DNA from: Streptomyces sp. CBMA291
GTDB taxonomy: Bacteria > Actinomycetota > Actinomycetes > Streptomycetales > Streptomycetaceae
Direction: 5' to 3'
DNA length: 64,000 nt
NCBI RefSeq assembly: GCF_014596525.1
Contig: NZ_MSJP01000079.1
Coordinates: 111,902 to 175,901, forward strand
Each line of letters opens with the position of its first letter. The stretch's first letter is position 1. A program made the position numbers and the translations under genes. Below, piece after piece: positions 1-7,695 of the stretch. The notes under the pieces were generated by a model. The model made no database searches. It worked only from the letters and a program-made list of their open reading frames with translations, and was not told the origin of the DNA.

Positions 1-1
1 G

Positions 2-1009
2 AGTCGGCCGAGCGGCGTCTGCGCCCTCGGTTACGTCTTCCGGGGCGAGCGGGCCCTCGACGGTCTGGTCCGGCATCCGGCGATGAGCGACCTGGCCACC
101 CTCGTGGTGCGCGCGGGAGCGGCCGTACCCGGTGAAGGGGCGGCCCTCATCGACATGTCGCCTTCGGCGGGACCCTCCCCCTCGCTGGCCCTTCCGGTGT
201 GGCCGGGGACCAGCGGAACGTTTCTCCTCACGCCCGAGCGCGGCACCTGGGACCTCGTGTACGGCACGCCGGTCGAGGAGGAGGGCCCCTCCAACAACTA
301 CTTCGTCCTCGGGCGCTCGTTCACACCCGGCTCCACCACGGTGCACACCTTCGACATCCCCGTCTTCGGCCCCGCCATCGACACCTCGCCCGGCGCCCGG
401 CCCGTCGCGCAGCGCACCGGCAACACCCTGGACCTGACGGTGCCGCTGCTCGCCGACGGCGACGGCCACCGGCCGTCCTCGCCCCTGTTCGTCGCCTCCA
501 CCGTCACCCTGCACCGCGACGGGCTGCTGTTCGCGGCCCGTCGCGGCGAGACACCGGGGCACGCCTCGTTCACGGTGCCGTCCGGGCGGGCCGCCTACCG
601 TCTGACGGCGAGTGCGACGCGATCGCGGGGGAGTGTCACGGCGGCCTGGACGTTCACGTCCGCCGCGACGCCCGACACCACCGACCTCCCGCTGAGCGCC
701 GTACGGTTCACCCCCGGGCTGGCGCTCGACGGCACCGCGCCCGCGCACACCACGAGCCGGGTCGCGGTGACCGTGCAGGGTGCGGCGGCGCGCAGGGCGG
801 GAGTGCGGTCACTCGCCGTCTCCGTGTCGACGGACCGGGGCGCCACCTGGACGCCGGCGGCGGTGACCGGCGGAGGAATCACGGTGAGGACGCCGGCACC
901 GGGCAAGGCGGTGTCGCTGCGGGCGGAGCTGACGGACGCGGACGGCAACACCCTCACCCAGACCCATCTCGACGCGTACGTCACACGGGCGGGCGCCACG
1001 ACCGGCTGA
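2..1009 (+). CDS. C-terminal part of a large secreted protein, probably S8 (subtilase) peptidase (5' truncated by window edge)
   Basis: The reading frame is open from the first bases of the window, so the gene begins upstream and only about 335 C-terminal residues are visible. No catalytic Asp/His/Ser motif lies in this part. It is rich in beta-strand-like Thr/Ser/Val stretches, with segments such as SVSTDRGATWTPA and ELTDADGNTLTQTHLDAY. These resemble the C-terminal beta-sandwich regions of large Streptomyces secreted subtilases, which often end in a DADGNTVTQT-like stretch. The internal ATG at 83 is not preceded by a ribosome binding site and is not taken as the start. The family assignment is an inference from the tail only; another large extracellular enzyme with a similar tail remains possible. 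Confidence 0.6.
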   Translation, partial: SRPSGVCALGYVFRGERALDGLVRHPAMSDLATLVVRAGAAVPGEGAALIDMSPSAGPSPSLALPVWPGTSGTFLLTPERGTWDLVYGTPVEEEGPSNNYFVLGRSFTPGSTTVHTFDIPVFGPAIDTSPGARPVAQRTGNTLDLTVPLLADGDGHRPSSPLFVASTVTLHRDGLLFAARRGETPGHASFTVPSGRAAYRLTASATRSRGSVTAAWTFTSAATPDTTDLPLSAVRFTPGLALDGTAPAHTTSRVAVTVQGAAARRAGVRSLAVSVSTDRGATWTPAAVTGGGITVRTPAPGKAVSLRAELTDADGNTLTQTHLDAYVTRAGATTG

Positions 1010-1053
1010 GGATCCGCCTCGGCCCCTTGCCCGGCGTGCCCGTGAGGGGGCTT

Positions 1054-1605
1054 TCAGAGATTGCGGAGAATCGGGTTGTCAAGGAAATGGTCGAGCCCTC
1101 CCAGGGCGAAGAAGCCGACGGCGCCCAGCGTCTCCTTGTCGAGCCTCAGGATGCGCCAGTGGTCGCCCCAGCCCGTGGCGAGCATCTGCCCGTCGTCTCC
1201 GGTCAGCTTGTGGCGGAAGACCCCGTGACAGGAGAAGGTCAGAATTCTCTCCTCCGACGAGAGGCGTACGTGTCTTCCGCGGCGGAAAAGGGAGGAGCGG
1301 ACCGATACCGCGAAGTCCGATCCGTCGAAGGTGCCGGTCAGTCCCGCGCGGAGCTGCATATGGGCGATGACGCCGGGGGCGCTGAAGTCGGGTACGTGGA
1401 CGATCTCCTCGCCCGCGAGGTTGATCGACCAGTCCTCCCAGGCGAATCCTCGCGCGTCGGCGCTGCGATTGCGCGAAGGCCGCCGGACGACTTCGATGTT
1501 CCCCATCGGGGAATCTCCGACGGGGAACACCCGCTGCCGACTGCGGATGGGTGAACACCACTCCGGCCAGGGGAGGTTCTTCGGGAAGGAGACGGCGTGG
1601 ACCAT
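1054..1605 (-). CDS. Conserved hypothetical protein, about 183 aa
   Basis: The frame is open to 1929, but the ATG at 1605 is preceded by GAAGGAG at good spacing and opens a stretch of normal protein composition (MVHAVSFPKNLPW). Everything upstream in frame is a Pro/Arg-rich translation of a 33-bp tandem repeat, so 1605 is chosen. The protein has no signal peptide or membrane segment. It alternates short hydrophobic and charged strands, and the C-terminal half contains SSLFRRGRHVRLSSEER, FRHKLTGDDGQ and a final FFALGGLDHFLDNP. That pattern is loosely like the tubby/LURP-one beta-barrel fold, but I do not recognise the family securely and give no function. It lies downstream of the PPOX gene on the same strand, separated by the repeat. 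Confidence 0.6.
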   Translation of the reverse strand: MVHAVSFPKNLPWPEWCSPIRSRQRVFPVGDSPMGNIEVVRRPSRNRSADARGFAWEDWSINLAGEEIVHVPDFSAPGVIAHMQLRAGLTGTFDGSDFAVSVRSSLFRRGRHVRLSSEERILTFSCHGVFRHKLTGDDGQMLATGWGDHWRILRLDKETLGAVGFFALGGLDHFLDNPILRNL

Positions 1606-1642
1606 CGGGCGGGTGGCTCCTTCGGGGCGGCAACCGGCGCGG

Positions 1643-1742
1643 GGCGGTGGAAGGAAACCCTGTTGCCCCCGTGCGGGCGGTGGAAGGAAACCCCGGCGCC
1701 CCCGTGCGGGCGGTGGGACAAAAACCCCGGCGTCCCCGTGCG
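1643..1742. repeat. Three-copy 33-bp tandem repeat
   Basis: Three consecutive units begin at about 1643, 1676 and 1709. Each opens GGCGGTGG and closes CCCCCGTGCG or a close variant. The unit is a multiple of three and stays open on the minus strand, giving an 11-residue Pro-rich repeat, but the ribosome binding site at 1605 argues the array is untranslated leader. It sits between the PPOX gene and the hypothetical gene at 1054-1605. Confidence 0.8.
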
Positions 1743-1823
1743 CCCCGGGCCGCCGTCCGCCCATCGTCACACGGGCGTTCTCCTCCCCGGATGCCGGGGT
1801 GGGGCGCCCTGCGCGCAGGCCGG

Positions 1824-2318
1824 TCAGCCGAGGGGGCGGGACGAGGTCTCGGCCGGGTCGACCAGGCGGATGCCCGTGACCAGGTCGGGGCGGATGCGGA
1901 CCACCTGGTCCAGATGCTGGTCCGACCACGGTTCGAGCAGCGCCCGGTAGCGGGCGACCTCGGCCGGGTCGGTCACCAGGTGGCAGTAGCCCGTGACCAC
2001 CGCGCTCCAGCCCAGCCGGGTGACCGAGTCGATGGCGTCCGCCTCGTAGGCGACGACCACCCCCGGCGCCCCCGCCTCCTGGGCGCTGAGCGTCAACGCC
2101 GAGCCCTCGTGCGTACGGATGACGACGTCACCGCCCTCCAGGAGATGGTTGACCGGGCGGATGGCCGGAAGCGCCTGCCGGGTGAACACGATCCGGCCGA
2201 GAGGCACGCTGCCCAGCAGACGCAGCGCCTCGTCGGCGTCGAGCTCGATCGTCCGGCGCGGCCCGACGGCGGCTGTCTCGGTCGTCCGGTCGTCCGTGTA
2301 GGGCGGTGCGTCTTTCAA
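1824..2318 (-). CDS. Pyridoxamine 5'-phosphate oxidase-like flavoprotein (PPOX split-barrel), dormancy-regulon type
   Basis: A 164-residue protein with the PPOX split-barrel pattern: EALRLLGSVPLGRIVFT at the N-terminus, then PAIRPVNHLLEGGDVVIRT, VVVAYEADAIDSV and GWSAVVTGYCHLV. Small proteins of this fold bind FMN or F420 and are common members of DevR/Osd-type hypoxia regulons, often described loosely as nitroreductase-like. The frame is open to 2504, but the only good initiation signal is GAGGA six bases before a TTG at 2318, directly ahead of the conserved domain. That start also leaves the palindromic box at 2383-2398 in the promoter region rather than inside the gene. Substrate is unknown. 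The TTG start is an inference. Confidence 0.8.
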   Translation of the reverse strand: MKDAPPYTDDRTTETAAVGPRRTIELDADEALRLLGSVPLGRIVFTRQALPAIRPVNHLLEGGDVVIRTHEGSALTLSAQEAGAPGVVVAYEADAIDSVTRLGWSAVVTGYCHLVTDPAEVARYRALLEPWSDQHLDQVVRIRPDLVTGIRLVDPAETSSRPLG

Positions 2319-2382
2319 CGGGTGTCCTCGGGTGTCGGTACTGTCGGAACGTTCAGTAGACGTCGGAGCGGCGTACGGGGAA

Positions 2383-2398
2383 AGGGCCGTTCGGCCTC
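2383..2398. promoter_or_regulatory. Candidate DevR/OsdR box upstream of the PPOX gene
   Basis: AGGGCCGTTCGGCCTC is a near-palindrome of the GGGGCCG(WW)CGGCCCC type. It lies about 65 bp upstream of the TTG start at 2318. It matches the boxes upstream of the flavohemoglobin, Rossmann, devR-like and ctaD genes. A direct repeat CCGACCGTCTTCGAC follows at about 2400-2432. Confidence 0.6.
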
Positions 2399-2525
2399 GG
2401 CCGACCGTCTTCGACTGCTCCCGACCGTCTTCGACCGGCGGTACGGCCCTGCTCCGGTGGCCCGTCAGGGCCGCGCCCGGACGCCCCGCCCGCTCGCCGG
2501 ACACGCCCCCGGGAACCGGGCTCCC

Positions 2526-3503
2526 TCACCGCTTCTCCCTCGCCGCCCCCCTGCGCGCGAGGATCGCCTCACGGCGCGCGTCGAAGCGCGTGGCCTGGGT
2601 GTCCAGCGAGCCCAGGAACTCGCCCAGTTCCTGCTGCGCCCTGAGCCCCTCGGGACCGAGCCCGGACAGCTTGAGGACCTTGAGGTGGCGCAGTACCGGC
2701 TGGAGTACGTCGTCGTGGTGGACCCGCAGGTTGTACACCCCGCCCAAGGCGATCTCCACGGCCGCCCGCTCGAAGCCCGGCAGCCCGTGGCCGGGCATCC
2801 GGAAGCCGCTCACCACGTCGGCGACCGCCCGCATCGACTGGTCGGGAGCGATCTCCAGGGCCGCCGCGAGCAGATTGCGGTAGAAGATCATGTGCAGGTT
2901 CTCGTCGTGCGCGACCCGGGCGAGCAGCCGGTCGCACACCGGATCGCCCGAGCCGCGCCCGGTGTTCCGGTGCGAGACACGGGTGGCCAGCTCCTGGAAG
3001 GCCACGTACGCCACGGTGTGCAGCGCCGAATGCCGGTTGTCGGACTCGAACCCGGCGGACATATGGGTCATCCGGGCCCGTTCGAGCGCCACCGGGTCCA
3101 CCGCGCGGGACGCGAGCAGATAGTCCCGCATCACCAGGGAGTGCCGGGCCTCCTCGGCCGTCCAGCGGTGGACCCAGGTGCCCCAGGCCCCGTCGCGCCC
3201 GAACAGGGCCGCGATCTCGTGGTGGTAGCTCGGCAGATTGTCCTCGGTGAGCAGGTTCACCACCATCGACACCTTGCCGACCTCCGTCAGCGGCGACTGA
3301 TCCGGCGCCCAGGGCTCGCCGTCCAGGACACCGTCGAAGTCCCGGCCCCGTCCCCAGGGAACGTACTCGTGCGGCATCCACTCCTTGAACACCCCCAGAT
3401 GCCGGTCGAGCTCACGCCCCACCACCTCCTCCAGATCCTGGAGGAGACGGACGTCCGACAGCGGGACGTCCTGGGCGGAGGCGGAGGGCGGGACAGTGGT
3501 CAC
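2526..3503 (-). CDS. Acyl-ACP desaturase (ferritin-like di-iron, FA_desaturase_2 family)
   Basis: A soluble 325-residue protein of the acyl-[acyl-carrier-protein] delta-9 desaturase family, which puts a double bond into acyl chains using O2 and reduced ferredoxin. Two di-iron helix signatures are visible: EEARH in the segment WTAEEARHSLVMRDYL, and the second Glu/His helix DENLHMIFYRNLL. The first helix pair contributes NLPSYHHEIAALFG. Length fits the bacterial DesA1/DesA2 group. The GTG at 3503 starts VTTVPPSASAQDV and is preceded by AAGGA at 11 bases; the longer frame to 3731 is promoter sequence. A 20-bp TetR-like operator lies 29 bp upstream and DevR-type boxes lie just beyond it, so both lipid and redox/hypoxic control are plausible. 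An oxygen-dependent enzyme next to hypoxia genes is notable. Confidence 0.88.
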   Translation of the reverse strand: MTTVPPSASAQDVPLSDVRLLQDLEEVVGRELDRHLGVFKEWMPHEYVPWGRGRDFDGVLDGEPWAPDQSPLTEVGKVSMVVNLLTEDNLPSYHHEIAALFGRDGAWGTWVHRWTAEEARHSLVMRDYLLASRAVDPVALERARMTHMSAGFESDNRHSALHTVAYVAFQELATRVSHRNTGRGSGDPVCDRLLARVAHDENLHMIFYRNLLAAALEIAPDQSMRAVADVVSGFRMPGHGLPGFERAAVEIALGGVYNLRVHHDDVLQPVLRHLKVLKLSGLGPEGLRAQQELGEFLGSLDTQATRFDARREAILARRGAAREKR

Positions 3504-3531
3504 GGAGCATCGGATCCTTCGTACGGAACTC

Positions 3532-3551
3532 AACCTACGGTTCCGTAAGTT
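3532..3551. promoter_or_regulatory. TetR-type operator candidate in the desaturase promoter
   Basis: AACCTACGGTTCCGTAAGTT is an inverted repeat with one mismatch between its nine-base arms. It sits 29 bp upstream of the desaturase GTG. Its form (AACYTACGG..CCGTARGTT) is typical of operators for TetR-family regulators of lipid genes in actinobacteria. The regulator itself is not obvious nearby; the only TetR gene in the window is 16 kb away. Confidence 0.65.
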
Positions 3552-3574
3552 ACGAGGCTCCGAAGCGCCCCGCA

Positions 3575-3702
3575 GGGGCCGAACGGCCCCATCCACCAGG
3601 GACGACCGGCGGCCCGGTCGCGGACCGCGCCACGCGACCAGGGCCGAACGGCCCCCTTCGGCGGAGCCGTTCGGCATCGGTCGGCAGGGGCCGGACGGCG
3701 CT
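3575..3702. promoter_or_regulatory. Cluster of candidate DevR/OsdR boxes between desaturase and flavohemoglobin genes
   Basis: Two strong sites, GGGGCCGAACGGCCCC (3575-3590) and AGGGCCGAACGGCCCC (3640-3655), are followed by two weaker ones at about 3663-3678 and 3687-3702. They lie in the divergent region between the desaturase (start 3503) and the flavohemoglobin (start 3875). They could serve either or both promoters. Confidence 0.65.
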
Positions 3703-3874
3703 GGCGCACCGGTGGGATAGTGGCACGCCATCAGGTCATGGCACCTCGCCGTACCGCCACCGTCGAGTCCGACCGGCCCGCCCCGCGCGGCCCGGCCCCT
3801 CCGCGCGCCCCAGCCCGGGAGCGCGGCCGACGGGGCAGGCGTGTTCCGATCGGACCGACAGAAAACACACCCCC

Positions 3875-5188
3875 ATGTCCCGACAGCCGTCCCCCCACAC
3901 CCCCTCAGGCGACACGTACGACGAGTACCACGCCCTCCTCGCCCGGCAGGACGCGATGAGGCTGCGCCAGCGGCTGCTGGCCCCGGCGCGACCAGCGCCC
4001 CCGGTCGCGGAACCCGGCCCGGCGGCCGGACCGCGATGGACCGGAACCTTCTACGACGGCGCGGCCGACCAGCGGACGATCCACCGGCACCTGCCGCTCG
4101 TGACCCCCTTCAGCACCCTCATCGGGCACCTCTACGAGGCCATGTTCGACCAGCACCCCTATCTGCGCGGGCTGTTCCCGGAGTCGATGGACTTCCAGCG
4201 CGCACACCTGGAACGGGCCTTCTGGTACCTCATCGAGCACCTCGACCGGCCCGACGAAGTCACCGCCTTCTGTGCCCGCATGGGCCGCGACCACCGCAAA
4301 CTGGGCGTACGGCCGGTGCACTTCCAGGTCTTCGAAGCGGCCCTCGCGCAGGGGCTGCGCCGCAGCGCGGGAGAGCGGTGGACCCAGGAGATGGAGGACG
4401 CCTGGCTGCGGATGCTGCGCCTCGCCGTCGCCGCCATGGTGGACGGCGCGGAGGAAGCCGTCGGCGAGCCCGCGTACTGGAACGCGACGGTGACCGGACA
4501 CCAGCTGCGCGGCCCCGGCGTCGCCGTCCTCCGCGTCCGCACCGCCGAACCCTTCCCCCACCGGGCCGGGCAGTACACCCGGGTCGAGTCCCCGCTGCTT
4601 CCGCACACCTGGCGGCCGTACTCCCTGGCCCGTGCGCCCCGCCAGGACGGCGAGCTGGAGTTCCACGTCCGCAGGACCGGACCGGGCGGGGTGAGCGAGG
4701 CGCTCGTGTCGGGGACGCGGGTCGGCGACACCCTGCGGCTCGGACCCGCGCAGGGCACGATGACGCTCGACCCCGATCTGTCGAAGGACGTGCTGATCGT
4801 GGCGGGCGACACCGGCTGGGCCACCGCCAAGGCACTCCTGGAGGAGCTGTCCGAGCGCCGCCCCGCCGGTCTCACCGCCCACGTCTACCTCGGCGCCCGG
4901 ACCCCGGACGACCTGTACGACACGCCCGCCCTCGCCGATCTGGAACGGGGCCGTCCCTGGCTGCGGGTCGTCCCGGTGATCGGTGAGGGGCCAGGGGCGG
5001 GCGAGGACCGCTCGGTCATGGAGGCGCTCGGCAGGCGCGGCGACTGGTCGGGACACCTCGCCTACGTGAGCGGCCCGTCCGCGATGGTCACGGCCACCGT
5101 GCACCGCCTGACCAGCCTGAACCTGCCCGCCGACCACATCCGTCACGACCCGGTCAACGGCACGGTCCCGCTGGCCCTGACGCGGTGA
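3875..5188 (+). CDS. Flavohemoglobin-like protein: globin domain fused to FAD/NAD(P)H oxidoreductase
   Basis: A 437-residue cytoplasmic protein. A globin domain spans roughly residues 60-195, with proximal His140 in DHRKLGVRPVHF and FYDGAADQ at its start. An FAD-binding barrel carries RPYSLA (247-252), and an NAD(P)-binding domain carries GDTGWA (311-316) in the nucleotide loop. Flavohemoglobins convert nitric oxide to nitrate with O2 and NADH, or reduce it anaerobically. The extra N-terminal 55 residues and the divergent globin place it with the actinobacterial globin-reductase group rather than classical Hmp, so NO detoxification is likely but not proven. The ATG at 3875 has no strong Shine-Dalgarno; the preceding bases contain a GTTCCGATCGGACC palindrome. 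DevR-type boxes lie 170-300 bp upstream. Confidence 0.85.
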   Translation: MSRQPSPHTPSGDTYDEYHALLARQDAMRLRQRLLAPARPAPPVAEPGPAAGPRWTGTFYDGAADQRTIHRHLPLVTPFSTLIGHLYEAMFDQHPYLRGLFPESMDFQRAHLERAFWYLIEHLDRPDEVTAFCARMGRDHRKLGVRPVHFQVFEAALAQGLRRSAGERWTQEMEDAWLRMLRLAVAAMVDGAEEAVGEPAYWNATVTGHQLRGPGVAVLRVRTAEPFPHRAGQYTRVESPLLPHTWRPYSLARAPRQDGELEFHVRRTGPGGVSEALVSGTRVGDTLRLGPAQGTMTLDPDLSKDVLIVAGDTGWATAKALLEELSERRPAGLTAHVYLGARTPDDLYDTPALADLERGRPWLRVVPVIGEGPGAGEDRSVMEALGRRGDWSGHLAYVSGPSAMVTATVHRLTSLNLPADHIRHDPVNGTVPLALTR

Positions 5189-5237
5189 CGGACGGCGGAG
5201 CCGACGCGCTCTGATACGGCGAGGGGCGGCCCCCGGT

Positions 5238-5253
5238 GGGGCCGTTCGGCCCC
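5238..5253. promoter_or_regulatory. Candidate DevR/OsdR box upstream of the Rossmann/VKOR gene pair
   Basis: GGGGCCGTTCGGCCCC is a 16-bp palindrome with perfect seven-base arms, lying 104 bp before the ATG at 5357. It is one of the best copies of the motif in this region. Confidence 0.7.
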
Positions 5254-5356
5254 TGTCGGGCCCTGGACGGGCGCTGTTCACTGAGCGGCGGCCTTGCGGG
5301 GCCCCACGGACACGGCAGCCGACGAGCGCCCGACAGGCGGGAAACGAGGAGTATCG

Positions 5357-5902
5357 ATGATCGCGGCGGTGGGACACGAGGACCTGCCCCCGGACACCCT
5401 GGCCCTGGTGGAGCGGGAACTGCGCGTCCGCATGGAGCGGTACGGGGATCCCGCCCCGGGACTCGTCCGCGCGGGGCCGGGACTGCCGGCGGCCTTCGGG
5501 CGTGCCGTACGGGCGGCCGGCCGACGGCTCGTCGTCGTCCTGCCCGTGCGCGGCGCGGTCCCCGCCGAGCCCCCACCGGGCGAGCCCGCCCCGGCCCGGG
5601 AGGTCGCGGACCTCGCCGACGAGGTGCGGCTGCTGCCCTACGACCCGGCGGACCGGGACTCCCGGGTCCGCGCCGACGAGGCACTGGTCGCCCGCAGCGA
5701 GCGGCTCCTGGCCGTCTGGGACGGTTCCCCCACCAACGGCCGGGACGCCACCGCGCACATGGTCGCCTACGCGCGGGCGCACGGGGTGCGGGTGGAGGTC
5801 GTCTGGCCGGTCGGAGCGGTACGCGGCGCACCGGGCGAGCCGCTGCCCGAGCCCGTTCTGCCACGCCCACGGAAGGGGCACGATGACCACCGTCCTGCAT
5901 GA
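5357..5902 (+). CDS. Hypothetical protein with a nucleotide-binding (Rossmann-like) C-terminal pattern
   Basis: A 181-residue soluble protein. The ATG at 5357 follows GAGGAG at five bases, so the in-frame ATG at 5294 is not used. The central part reads AGRRLVVVLPVRG and the C-terminal half LLAVWDGSPTNGRDATAHMV then GVRVEVVWPVGA. This is the pattern of Rossmann-like proteins in which a beta strand ends in WDG, a Gly/Asn turn follows, and a helix carries the conserved Thr/Ala-His. Its 3' end overlaps the VKOR gene by 20 bases, so the two are co-transcribed. It shares the DevR-type box with that gene. Function unknown; a role in the redox or dormancy response is inferred only from position. Confidence 0.7.
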   Translation: MIAAVGHEDLPPDTLALVERELRVRMERYGDPAPGLVRAGPGLPAAFGRAVRAAGRRLVVVLPVRGAVPAEPPPGEPAPAREVADLADEVRLLPYDPADRDSRVRADEALVARSERLLAVWDGSPTNGRDATAHMVAYARAHGVRVEVVWPVGAVRGAPGEPLPEPVLPRPRKGHDDHRPA

Positions 5903-6524
5903 ACCCGTCGTCACCGCGGCCGAGGCGCCGCCGCGCGAACGCGCGGTGGGGGCCACCCGCGCCTTCGCCTGGCTCCTGGTGGTCACCGGCGGGCTCGGGG
6001 TGCTCGCCTCCTGGGTGATCACCCTGGACAAGTTCCTGCTGCTCGCGGACCCCGGCTTCGTCCCCGGCTGCAACATCAGCCCGGTGATCTCCTGCGGCAG
6101 CGTCATGACCAGCGACCAGGCGTCGGTGTTCGGCTTCCCCAACCCGATGCTCGGGCTCGTCGCGTACGGAGTCGTCGTCGCGGTCGGCGCCGGACTGCTC
6201 GCCGGGGCCCGCTACGGCCGCTGGTTCTGGCTCGGCCTCAACCTCGGCACCCTGCTCGGCGTGGGCTTCTGCATGTGGCTGATGAGCCAGGCGCTGTACG
6301 AGATCGGCGCCCTGTGCCTGTGGTGCTGCCTCGCCTGGGCGGTCACCATCGTCATGTTCTGGTACACGACGGTGCACAACCTGCGCCACGGTGTGCTGCG
6401 CGCGCCGAGGCAGCTGGTCGCGGCGGCGGTGGAGTTCCACTGGTTTGTGCCGGTTGCCTGGTGCGGCAGCGTCCTGATGCTGATCGGGACCCGCTTCCAG
6501 GACTACTGGAGCAGCTTGCTGTGA
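5883..6524 (+). CDS. Vitamin K epoxide reductase (VKOR) family membrane protein
   Basis: A 213-residue integral membrane protein with about five hydrophobic segments. It has both VKOR cysteine pairs: Cys63 and Cys71 in the periplasmic loop (GCNISPVISCGSV) and the CLWC active-site motif at 145-148. The loop motif FPNPMLGLVAYG is also typical. Bacterial VKORs reoxidise periplasmic disulphide-forming partners by passing electrons to menaquinone. The start at 5883 overlaps the previous gene by 20 bases with GGGGCACG immediately ahead. No DsbA-like partner is encoded nearby, so the partner must lie elsewhere. Two DevR-type boxes follow the gene and probably belong to the regulator gene downstream. 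Confidence 0.92.
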   Translation: MTTVLHEPVVTAAEAPPRERAVGATRAFAWLLVVTGGLGVLASWVITLDKFLLLADPGFVPGCNISPVISCGSVMTSDQASVFGFPNPMLGLVAYGVVVAVGAGLLAGARYGRWFWLGLNLGTLLGVGFCMWLMSQALYEIGALCLWCCLAWAVTIVMFWYTTVHNLRHGVLRAPRQLVAAAVEFHWFVPVAWCGSVLMLIGTRFQDYWSSLL

Positions 6525-6560
6525 GGCGGGTGGACCGCCCCCGCGCCCGCCCGGCCGGGC

Positions 6561-6600
6561 AGGGCCGTTCGGCCCTGGGGGACCAGGGCCGAACGGCCCC
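6561..6600. promoter_or_regulatory. Two tandem candidate DevR/OsdR boxes upstream of the response regulator
   Basis: AGGGCCGTTCGGCCCT (6561-6576) and AGGGCCGAACGGCCCC (6585-6600) are spaced 24 bp centre to centre, close to two helical turns. They lie about 240 bp before the regulator's GTG at 6838. Autoregulation is the simplest reading. Confidence 0.7.
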
Positions 6601-6837
6601 GAGGCGGTGTTGCGATACTGGCGCTCGTCTCGTGTACGGCCCTCCCGGCCGGTCCGGCCGGAAGGCCGTCGGCCGTGCGGTGCCGTCTCGCCCTGCCCAG
6701 GAGTTCCCGGTGAATCGTCACCCCCGCCAGACCGCCCGAGCGGCCCTCGCCGCCTGGCCGCCGCCCGCCGCGCCCCTGACCGGGACCGCGACGGCCCCGT
6801 GCGGCGGCGAGGACCTCGGAGCCCCTGCGAGGACGAC

Positions 6838-7548
6838 GTGCTGAACACCGGATACCCCGCGCCCGCGCCCGTGCCCGTACGGGTCTTCCTGCTCGACGAC
6901 CACGAGGTCGTACGCCGGGGCGTGCGCGACGTCCTGGAGGCCGAGCCCGACATCGTGGTGGTCGGCGAGGCGGCGAACGCGCGCGAGGCGCTGGCCCGGG
7001 TGCCCGCGGCCCAGCCGGACGTGGCGGTGCTCGACGTACGCCTCGGCGGCGCGAGCGGAGACCACGAGGGCGTGGAGGTCTGCCGCGAGCTGCGGGCCGA
7101 GCTGCCCGGCCTCGCCTGTCTGATGCTGACCTCCTTCGACGACGACGAGGCCCTGTTCGACGCCATCATGGCCGGTGCCGCCGGATACGTCCTCAAGCAG
7201 ATAGGCGGCTCGGACCTGGTCGCCGCCATCCGTACCGTCGCCACCGGCACCTCGCTCCTCGACCCCCGGATGACGAGCCGGGTGATGGCCCGCATCCGGG
7301 AGCCCAAGCCGGAGCCGAAGGCCGCACAGCCCGCCGAGCTGGACCGGCTCTCCCCGCGCGAGCTGGAGATCCTCGACCTGATCGGCCTCGGCCTGACGAA
7401 CCGGCAGATAGCCGAGCGGCTCTTCCTGGCGGAGAAGACGGTGAAGAACCGGGTGTCGTCCATCCTCGGCAAGCTCGGCGTGGGCCGCAGGATCCAGGCG
7501 GCGATGATCGCGGAACGCCTCAGGGAGGCACCGGGCGGCCACGCCTGA
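6838..7548 (+). CDS. osdR: DevR/OsdR-type NarL/LuxR-family response regulator
   Basis: A 236-residue response regulator. The receiver domain (residues 13-130) has the acidic pair Asp20-Asp21, phospho-acceptor Asp66 (AVLDVRLGG), Thr98 and Lys120 (GYVLKQIGG). A LuxR-type helix-turn-helix lies at 169-230, with LTNRQIAERLFLAEKTVKN, very close to the recognition helix of M. tuberculosis DevR. The frame is open back to 6607, but GAGGA four bases before the GTG at 6838 and the start of the receiver fold decide the start. It is convergent with the DevS-like kinase at 7696-9372, which is its probable partner. Family knowledge makes it a regulator of hypoxia, NO or dormancy genes. The tandem palindromes upstream suggest autoregulation. 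The symbol follows S. coelicolor OsdR and is a homology call. Confidence 0.88.
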   Translation: MLNTGYPAPAPVPVRVFLLDDHEVVRRGVRDVLEAEPDIVVVGEAANAREALARVPAAQPDVAVLDVRLGGASGDHEGVEVCRELRAELPGLACLMLTSFDDDEALFDAIMAGAAGYVLKQIGGSDLVAAIRTVATGTSLLDPRMTSRVMARIREPKPEPKAAQPAELDRLSPRELEILDLIGLGLTNRQIAERLFLAEKTVKNRVSSILGKLGVGRRIQAAMIAERLREAPGGHA

Positions 7549-7595
7549 GGCAGGCACCCCATGCCACCCCACGCCACCCCGGCCACCCCGCACGA

Positions 7596-7630
7596 CGCAG
7601 GGCCCCGCACCTTGAGTGCGGGGCCCTGCG
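7596..7630. terminator. Bidirectional hairpin between osdR-like and kinase genes
   Basis: An inverted repeat with 15-base arms (CGCAGGGCCCCGCAC and its complement) around the loop CTTGA. It sits midway between the convergent stops at 7548 and 7696. Confidence 0.85.
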
Positions 7631-7695
7631 CCGTACACGGGAGGGGAAGCGCCTTGGCTCCGTGAGGAAAGCGGCTTCGCTCCGTCCGGGAGAGG

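Noticed and set aside
199..1554. 451-residue ORF on the plus strand
   Set aside because: Arg/His/Gly-rich composition without a start signal; it runs in a different frame across the peptidase tail and the 1054-1605 gene, so it is a GC-rich shadow.
1605..1929. N-terminal Pro-rich extension of the hypothetical gene at 1054-1605
   Set aside because: Translation of a tandem repeat and normal intergenic DNA; the ATG at 1605 has a good ribosome binding site.
3905..6142. 745-residue ORF opposite the flavohemoglobin and VKOR genes
   Set aside because: Low-complexity Gly/Arg/Val composition on the antisense strand of clear genes; no ribosome binding site.
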